Below, in pieces: positions 57,124-64,000 of a DNA stretch of 64,000 bases (the stretch's first letter is position 1; every line of letters begins with the position of its first letter). The stretch spans positions 11,054,001 to 11,118,000 of the forward strand of contig NC_083607.1 of the NCBI RefSeq assembly GCF_029168945.1, given 5' to 3'. Source of the stretch: Cannabis sativa (lineage: Eukaryota; Streptophyta; Magnoliopsida; Rosales; Cannabaceae). The notes under the pieces were generated by a model that was given only the letters and a program-made list of their open reading frames with translations, was not told where the DNA came from and did not search any database. The translations under genes and the position numbers were made by a program.

Positions 57124-59338
57124 AATTCTATATTTAATTAAATACAAGAAAATACATATAATTTTTCTAGAATATTATTCATCAAACTATGTTTTCTTAA
57201 ATTAATTTGAGAAAAAAAAAAGAAATTAATTATGTTGCCAATCAATTTTATTAGGTTAAACTAATTTAATTAACCTAACACAGTTATCCAAATCAGACAA
57301 ATGGCCCTTCACAATTGGGGTAGTTCATGTGAGGGGGGCTGGGTTCAGTATGTCAAACCCACTTCTATGGCTCCCATCTCTCACACAAGGCCCAAAAGAG
57401 AGGAATTTAGCCTTAAAATGAGCAACTGTTATTAATTGAATAGGCCCAAAAACTAAATGGGCCTAAATAAAATCTATCAAGTTATGACATTTTATTTAGC
57501 AACAACAACCTACATGTGTCTATAGCAAAAGTAAACATATAGGCTCACACAGGCACACAAATTTGGATGGATCCTATCATGTTACTAGGTCATACACAAA
57601 TGAAAGAAGAATGTAAAATTTACCTGTTACAAATTATTTACTTGACCTATTGACAATTGAACCATGGGTTAAAATTAGATCATTGAATCTGTCAACAAGT
57701 TAACCATGGCAATTTAGATCAAGCAATAATAGGTTTTAGAAAAAACTTACAAACAATCTAAAATACATACTCCTGCAACAAGTTAAATTGGATAGTTGGA
57801 TGTAGGATTTATTTAATTTTAAAATAATTAAAAAAAAATCGAAAATGGTAAAAAAAAATAAATAAACCTACAATTTTTGAAAAAATTAGGTTTCAACTAA
57901 CCTAAATATCATTTCAAAAAAAAAAAAAATTGCTAACCAGCTTTTAAGTTTCATGTTATTTTATAAATTAAATGATAAATACATACCCTTTTCTGATTTT
58001 ATAATTTAATTTAAGTAAAAATAACAAAATTTAAAAGTTAGCAAAATTATCTTATTTCCTTTTTAAAATACCATGATTATAGTAATCTTATTTTAAATCT
58101 AAATAATGTCAAATTACTTAAAATAGAATATTTTATAAAAAAGAGTTTAATATCTGACCTTAGATTTAAAAATAAGATAAAATAATCAAATTAAAAAAAA
58201 TAAGAAAAGAGGTAAGCAAAAATTGATTTTTACCTATTTTCAAAATCAAATTACACTAATATCTAAAATTAATTTTTAAAAATCAAATTAATTTATTTCT
58301 GATAATTAGATTTGAAATATAAAAATTAAAAATCAAAATACAAAATACAAAACTACACAAAAAATCGGAAGTTAATTCCATGAAATAGCATGAAAAATCG
58401 AAGAAAACGAAAAAAAATAGCAGGTGGTACGGACAGTCGTAGATCGGAAAGCACCTTCTAAACCACCCCATTCATCCAAAAGAGAAGGGAAGGGGCCTAT
58501 GTATTTGCATGACCCCTGTAGATTTTACCCTATCTACACCCGGAGCCAATCTCCTATCGGTCCTGCCGCCACGCCGCAGAACGGGAGCTCGTGTGAAACC
58601 TTTTATTTCTGGCGTAACAGCGGTGGAACGTAACAAAATATTACGGTCACATAACATAAGGGCTGGAGGTATGGTAAACTCGGCCATAATATGACACCCA
58701 AAGGGCCCGACGCGCACAATCCTATCCTATCCGAGTTTACCCCTTGCACTTTGGACAACCATCCGTAGCATCATAAGATCTCTTGAGCCATTTCTTCCCT
58801 CCAACGACTAGCTTTCGTTTCTTGTTCCGATCCCACAACGGGGACGCTGCCCTTCTCCTGCCGTGGAAGGACTTCAGCCTGTGGTCCAACCCATGGTTGT
58901 TTTCTTCCTCATCCGCCCATTGCTAAGTGCTCCCTGCTGCTTCACTGGGCTTTAACCGTCCCAGGCGTGGACGCGGGCTTCTATAAGAGAATGGCGCGTG
59001 CAGGTGGGGGGAATCTGTCGAGAAAACTCGACGCAAGGCCCCCTAGCATGATTTCCGCGCGCGTGGGAAAGGTGATCACCACCCTGATTTTTTTTATTTT
59101 CAAAAATTCATAACTAATTCAAATAAAATCGAAATCGAGTTCTGTAAAAAAAAAGTAAATTGTTTAATTTTTTCCATACTATCCAATAAAAATAATTTCA
59201 GAAACGAAAATTCAATTATTTTTTTTAGAATTTCCCAAACATCAATCAATCATCAATACAACACACAAAACAACATGATACCATCCAAATCACAAACAAA
59301 TCGTTTTAAGTCCAAATTTCTTGCAAGCAAATCAATTA
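57124..59338 (-). other. Leader of O, part right of E2
   Basis: AT-rich non-coding sequence matching the interior of N, including the block at 57298-57400. It is interrupted by a GC-rich block at 58432-59083. Confidence 0.75.
58432..59083. other. GC-rich foreign block in the leader of O
   Basis: About 650 bp of balanced-to-GC-rich sequence inside very AT-rich DNA. The matching place in N (about 29580-29625) has only about 40 unrelated bases. Short open frames on both strands (58472-58717 minus; 58509-58694 plus) have no family I recognise. Composition and abrupt edges suggest inserted organellar DNA, perhaps mitochondrial, but I could not identify a gene. Confidence 0.55.
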
Positions 59339-59355
59339 CCATGGCTCTGATACGA
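59339..59355 (-). other. Primer-binding site of O
   Basis: On the minus strand it reads TCGTATCAGAGCCATGG, beside the LTR start at 59358. It is a one-base variant of the initiator-Met site. Confidence 0.82.
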
Positions 59356-61086
59356 GTTATTGGAATTATTTTACCAGGTTCTTAGATCTACTCACAAGTA
59401 TGTTGATTAACAACCTAAATAGGAACTTTTAAAACGAATATAAATAAACACATATAAAGAAAGAGAAACCTTACATTGGGTGCAGCGGAATAATATCTCT
59501 CCTTCCACTCAGATCTCTAACCCTTGTATCCTTCCTGTTGCAGAGTATTATCAAGATCTGAGCTCGAATGTCCTTCTTTTGTTGAAACTGGATTCTTCAC
59601 AGTCTTCCTCACTATGATTGAGGTACTACTTGCTGTGTGTGGGCACTACTCTATCGCTTAGAGATTTCGAAACAACGAAGAAGGAAGAGAGAGAGAGAGT
59701 AGTGGCGGCTCAGGAAAATTTCTATGAAAGGAATGAGATGCAATTGTGTTGTGTGTATTTCCTGAAGTCATTACTTTCTATTTATAGAATACCACACAGG
59801 GTTAGGGTTGAATTACTTGGCATTAAAATAATAAAAAAATTAAATGATAAAAGGCACTACATGTGGCCAGCCATGTCAATATGGAAATAGGCCTCACATT
59901 TGCAACTTTCCTATTTTATCATTTCTGTTTTCCATTTTCTCAGAAACTGCCAATTTTCACATTCAACCATATAAATGTCAATTCTAACTATTTAATAACT
60001 ATAATTAATTATTAAATAATATTATCATATATTATATTTATTAATTATACTAACCAAAGTCTCTTAATTAATAAATATACCCTATAAACTCTTTCTTTGC
60101 AGTTTCGCCCTTAATAAGTGATGAATTCACAAATAGACATAGTCTAACTTGAGAATTATAATTGATTAATTAAAACCAATTAAATGAGTCTTACAAGTAG
60201 CATTGTCTCAACTAGTGTGGGGACCATGGGCCTATATATCTGAGCTTCCAATAAGAAGATTAAGAATTTACCTCTTAAATTTACTGACTTATTAATTCTT
60301 CGTTGAATCCACGCATAGAACTTAGAATTGCACTCTCAGCTATACAGAACGCTCTATATGTTCCACCATATAGATACGCTATTAATTATCCATTATTATA
60401 ATCCTAATTTGATCAATGATCCTCTATATAGATGATCTACACTGTAAATGGATTAAATTACCGTAACACCCTACAATGTATTTTATCCTTAAAACACTTA
60501 ACCCCGTATAAATGATATTTTCAGCTAAGTGAAATGAGTACTCCACCATTTATTTTCGTTTGGTTAAGCTAGAAGGAAATCATCATTTACTTTCTATTCG
60601 CTAGATAGAAGCTATAGATTCTATATTTATGTTAGCGCTCCCACTTAATTGCACTACCGTGTTCCCAAAATGTACGTATCACCCTGACCCAAAAGTAGGC
60701 TTAACTAACAAATCAAAGAACACGAATAATACTCTTGAGATTGAACCTAATCATATCAGGATTAAGATCATTTGATCTAGGATCAACTAGATGATATTGA
60801 ATTTAATAGATATTACGGTAAGTTTAGGCCACGTTCGGTAACCATTTTAAAAATGGTTTTTTATTTTTTTAATCAAAAATTTGAAAATACAAATAGAAAT
60901 GGTGTTCGATAAAATCAATTTCACTTTTTGTTTTAAAAATTTAAAATCAAAAGGAGTAAATTTTAAAAATAGATTTTTGATGATTTTAAAATTTTTAAAA
61001 ACACTTTTTTTTTACTCTTGCTTCGCTCTCTCTCGTTAATCTTCGTTCTTCCTCAATGAGTCTTCCATGGCTTCAGCTATTCTAGG

Positions 61087-61090
<4 letters not shown>

Positions 61091-61164
<74 letters not shown>
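61091..61164 (+). repeat. (CT)n followed by (AT)n microsatellite in H2
   Basis: About 30 CT units, then about seven AT units, soon after an ATG-containing stretch (61056-61075) near the 5' end of H2. Confidence 0.95.
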
Positions 61165-62820
61165 CGCCTCTCTTTCTCCTTATTTCTCAAATTTTCTCTT
61201 ATTTCTTCACTCAGATTTGAAAATGAAAAAATGAGAATAGCATGACATGAGAATGGTTTCTTAGTGTGAAAGATATCTTTACTATTACAGGTATGATTTT
61301 TTCTTGTATTTTATTTTGATTTTAGGATTTTTGTTTGAGAAAATTTATTCTTAGCTTTTATTAGGTTTTGGGATTTAATTTTTCAAATTGGTTTTGGGTT
61401 TAATATCTGAAATGAGATTTTGTTGCTTAATTTCAAAAACAATTAGTGGGTTTTGAGTATGCTATTGATTTTTGTCATTGGTTGATTCAATTAGTTTTGT
61501 GGTAGAGAATTATTTTTTAGCTAAAATTTATCTATATGCATTGTTTTCTATGTGAACCTATCATAACTAACCATGGTTCACGACATGGTCTCGCATAACT
61601 ATATATACTTGTGGAGACGCCTACTTTGCTTGCTATTTTGTGGAGACACTTTCTATGCTTGTGTTGTTATAATCTAATCTATTAATTCTGACAAATTTGA
61701 TAGCAAATATTATTTAGAGGCCACAGTATACATTATTCTAGTTAGCAATACATTTTACCTAAATTCATCATTACAATGACTGTTGTTTTCCCACTAGATT
61801 CCAATTCTGCATTGTTATAAAATGAGCTGGTTTGTTAATTTGTTTGTAAAAGTTTTGTTGTGTGATTCGACTGGTTGAGCTCTATGAACTGAAAATGTGG
61901 TGAGAACTGAGGCATATACAATACAAGATTGATTGGTATATCCCATTGTAATAAGTCCTTATGTTGTTGTGTAATCTTTCTTGCTTAAGAAATGTATAAT
62001 TAAACTATATTTTATGGTAAAATCAACTTCCTGGTGAGATTTATTGCCTGAGAAATTTAGCTCACAGTGGAGACTCTTTTTAAGTGAATGACTTGATTTG
62101 AGTATTGTTCTTCTTAACTGTCTTGGTGAGACTAATAGAAGGTGCCAACTTTGATTTAAAGAACAATTATAAGTTGTGCTGGGTGTGGTTTGACTGGTTC
62201 AGTGAGCTCAATGAATTGGAAATGTGGTGAGAGAACTAAGAATCATATAATACAAGATTTCTTTAGTGACCAACCATGAGAATCAAAATTTGATTAGTAA
62301 GTTAATATTGGTTTCAAGATGTTCTGTTTTGTTCTTTTTCTTCTAGAAATTCAGGGTGGTTGGTGGTAGTAAGCTTAAAATTTAAAACAGAACCTTATTG
62401 GACCAACCTGAATACAGTCTTTTTGATTTGAAAACAATATTTTTATGTTTGATTTACTTGTGAAAATGATTGGATAGTATTTTGATACTGTATATTGTTT
62501 GTCAATTTTGATGCAAATTATTTACAAATTTATGACGCTTGCTAGTATTACTGTGAAGAATGTAGGTTATTTAGTTCACTTTAGCATGTAACATAGATTT
62601 TGATTAAGTGTGATGAATGTAAACTTCATGAGGATTAACCACTTATAATTGCTCTTAAAATATTCTAAATAGTATTTGACTCAGAATGGAGCTAAAGTCA
62701 TTCTCTCCAGCCATTTGGTAGTCAATTTTTGACTAAATATTATTTATTTGATTCGGGATACACAAACATGCCTGGTTTTCTTTCCCCATATTAAGAAAAA
62801 ATATACCATTTGAATCAATA
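61165..62820 (+). other. Non-coding interior of H2
   Basis: T-rich, intron-like sequence with no long frame. Two partly similar phrases (ATTGATTGGTATATCCC region near 61930 and TGGTTTGACTGG near 62185) hint at old internal duplication. No gene seen. Confidence 0.5.
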
Positions 62821-62823
62821 TGC

Positions 62824-63197
62824 AGATTGTAGTCCTTCAAGAAAAAGGGAGTTGTTCAATCATCGAGATTAGTCTTTGAGAAATGTCATCGAGCGGTGCT
62901 TTAGCGTATTGAAGGCTCATTTTCTCATTTTAAAGTAAATGCCTTCGTATGATCTGAAAATACAGAAGTACGTTGTAATTCCTGATGTGGGATTTACATT
63001 TTTATAAGGACGAATGCAAGAAGACATATTCTGATGGAGATGAAGATATTTTTGAAGTACAATGTACTACTATACAAAGGACCCATGAAACTTTGAATGA
63101 TAGTGTTGAGTTTAGCATTTCAAGAGATCAAATTCATGAAATAGCTAATGTCCGTGATGAAATTGTTGACCATATATGGAGAGCAAATCGACTATGA
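62824..63197 (+). pseudogene. PIF/Harbinger transposase C-terminal remnant in H2
   Basis: The broken frame at 62838-62960 reads LFNH, then SLRNVIERCFSVLKAHF and MPSYDLK, the conserved end of Harbinger DDE transposases with its catalytic Glu. A second frame (62985-63197) continues with DECKKTYSDGDEDIF and ends VRDEIVDHIWRANRL, also typical of this family's tail. Stops and shifts separate the pieces, and no upstream DD part is visible. It starts just after a CAG that could be a splice acceptor. Confidence 0.78.
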
Positions 63198-64000
63198 AGA
63201 TAATGAGTGAAGTTTATTAACAATTAGAACTTTTTTAATATTTTTTTTTCAAGATTGGACAATTATTAGTTTATATTTTCTTATGATTTTGTCAGTTTTC
63301 TGTTATAGATAATGAGTTTTGTGATTTCAAATTACTTATTTTTTTTAAGATGCTAATGAGTATTATTTATTTGACCTTTTTTATATAATTTTTATGTATT
63401 TATTTAAAAATAAAAATAAATGATATTCATAATTTTTTTATTTAAAAAATAAAAAATATTAAAATTTATATTTTTTTGTTTTTAAAATTGAAAAATAAAA
63501 ATAGTTATAAAACACACTTTTGTTTTTTATTTTTAAAATTATAAAACAAAAGTGGTTACAGAACACACTTTTGTTTTCTATTTTTAAAATTTAAAAACAA
63601 AAGTGGTTATAGAACATATTTTTGTTTTTTAAAAACAAAATTTTAAAAACAAAAAATTTACTTTAATTTTTCTATTTTTAAAATTGAAAAATAAAAGTGT
63701 TACCAAACGCCACCTTAATAAATCTATGTCAAAGTTCAATATCGGTCCATTCCAATGCATACTCCATGCATCCAACCCTAGCTTTACTTTAACCAATGCT
63801 TTGGAAAGAACATAGCATTTCTCCAAATGCAAGTAAACTCTGTTGTAGAATTGTCATATCAGTAAAGCCCCAGTGTTCTGATAAATCTAGGAATCTTTAA
63901 TCACATAGTCATTTTACTTTCCACTGTGTTGACAACACAATAAACACGATCAAGTATGTGAAAAGGAGTTTCGATGAATTTATAAATCAAATAGACAAAT

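Larger units (their letters stand above)
60827..63714 (+). mobile_element. H2: PIF/Harbinger-type DNA transposon
   Basis: The end GGCCACGTTCGGTAACCA pairs with the reverse complement of the other end, GGTGGCGTTTGGTAACAC, as imperfect inverted repeats. It is flanked by TTA (60824-60826 and 63715-63717). The other LTR of O shows the empty site with one TTA (33168-33170 region). Inside are a (CT)n-(AT)n tract (61091-61164), intron-like sequence and a transposase C-terminal remnant (62824-63197). It is a decayed, non-autonomous copy. Confidence 0.88.
25869..64000 (-). mobile_element. O: copia-type LTR retrotransposon, host of the nested insertions
   Basis: On the minus strand: 5' LTR from beyond 64000 down to 59358, initiator-Met type primer site (59339-59355), a long AT-rich leader (59338-57124 and 36540 down to about 35640), then gag, protease and integrase fragments (35560-33915), and a 3' LTR in two pieces (33576-31825 and 25981-25869). 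Reverse transcriptase, RNase H and the polypurine tract are missing and a LINE fragment stands in their place. Insertions N, E2 and H2 break it. Both LTRs begin TATTGG where the family has TGTTGG. The flank on the right is outside the window, so its TSD is untested. Confidence 0.82.
59358..64000 (-). repeat. 5' LTR of O, interrupted by H2, runs off the window
   Basis: Matches the left LTR of O in order: 59358-60826, then 63718-64000. By comparison with 33456-33576 the LTR should end about 120 bp beyond the window. An open frame at 59618-59890 is chance. Confidence 0.87.

Noticed and set aside
62985..63197. Independent 70-residue protein
   Set aside because: It reads as the tail of a Harbinger transposase within H2, out of frame with the preceding piece.

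Overview
This is plant nuclear DNA, most likely from a eudicot. The evidence is two intron-containing plant genes, Ty1/copia and Ty3/gypsy retrotransposons primed by plant initiator-Met tRNA, PIF/Harbinger elements, a LINE and a fragment of plant mitochondrial nad4. I cannot name the species. Only two cellular genes look intact: a CASP-like membrane protein gene (12932-14812, +, three exons) and a GDP-mannose pyrophosphorylase gene (19631-21242, -, four coding exons). They lie about 4.8 kb apart and converge. A 3.4 kb PIF/Harbinger element with a captured laccase exon and a hAT-like MITE sit between them. Nearly everything else is transposon.

Layout. 1-3363: 5' end of a Ty3/gypsy Tat-type element on the minus strand (E1: LTR, primer site, broken gag, start of protease). 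3364-7680: mostly featureless AT-rich DNA with one MITE-like block. 7684-11880: decayed L1-type LINE, split by an insert of mitochondrial nad4. 12023-12453: Harbinger-like MITE. 12932-14812: CASP-like gene. 15230-15812: MITE. 16056-19444: Harbinger element H1. 19631-21900: GMPP gene. 22700-25830: 3' end of a copia-type element (A1) with its LTR, plus strand. 25869 to beyond 64000: one large nest.

The nest is a stack of insertions dated by target-site duplications (TSDs). The base is a copia element O on the minus strand, with its 3' LTR on the left and its 5' LTR on the right. Its 3' LTR was hit by a related, gutted copia element N (25982-31819, TSD AAACC). Its leader was hit by Ty3/gypsy Tat-type element E2 (36546-57118, TSD GTTAT). 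Its 5' LTR was hit by Harbinger element H2 (60827-63714, TSD TTA). E2 was in turn hit by a Tekay-like chromovirus E3 (41854-52589, TSD TCTCT).

The most interesting system is in E2. It lost gag and has a broken pol with two RNase H domains. On the opposite strand it carries a second gene with a TATA box, a 5'-UTR intron and four coding exons with small plant-type introns (88, 79 and 77 bp). The four exons keep one phase over 908 codons, right across the E3 insertion, apart from four in-frame stops. Other unusual points are an unidentified GC-rich DNA block inside the AT-rich leader of O, a LINE fragment where O's reverse transcriptase should be, and the laccase exon inside H1.
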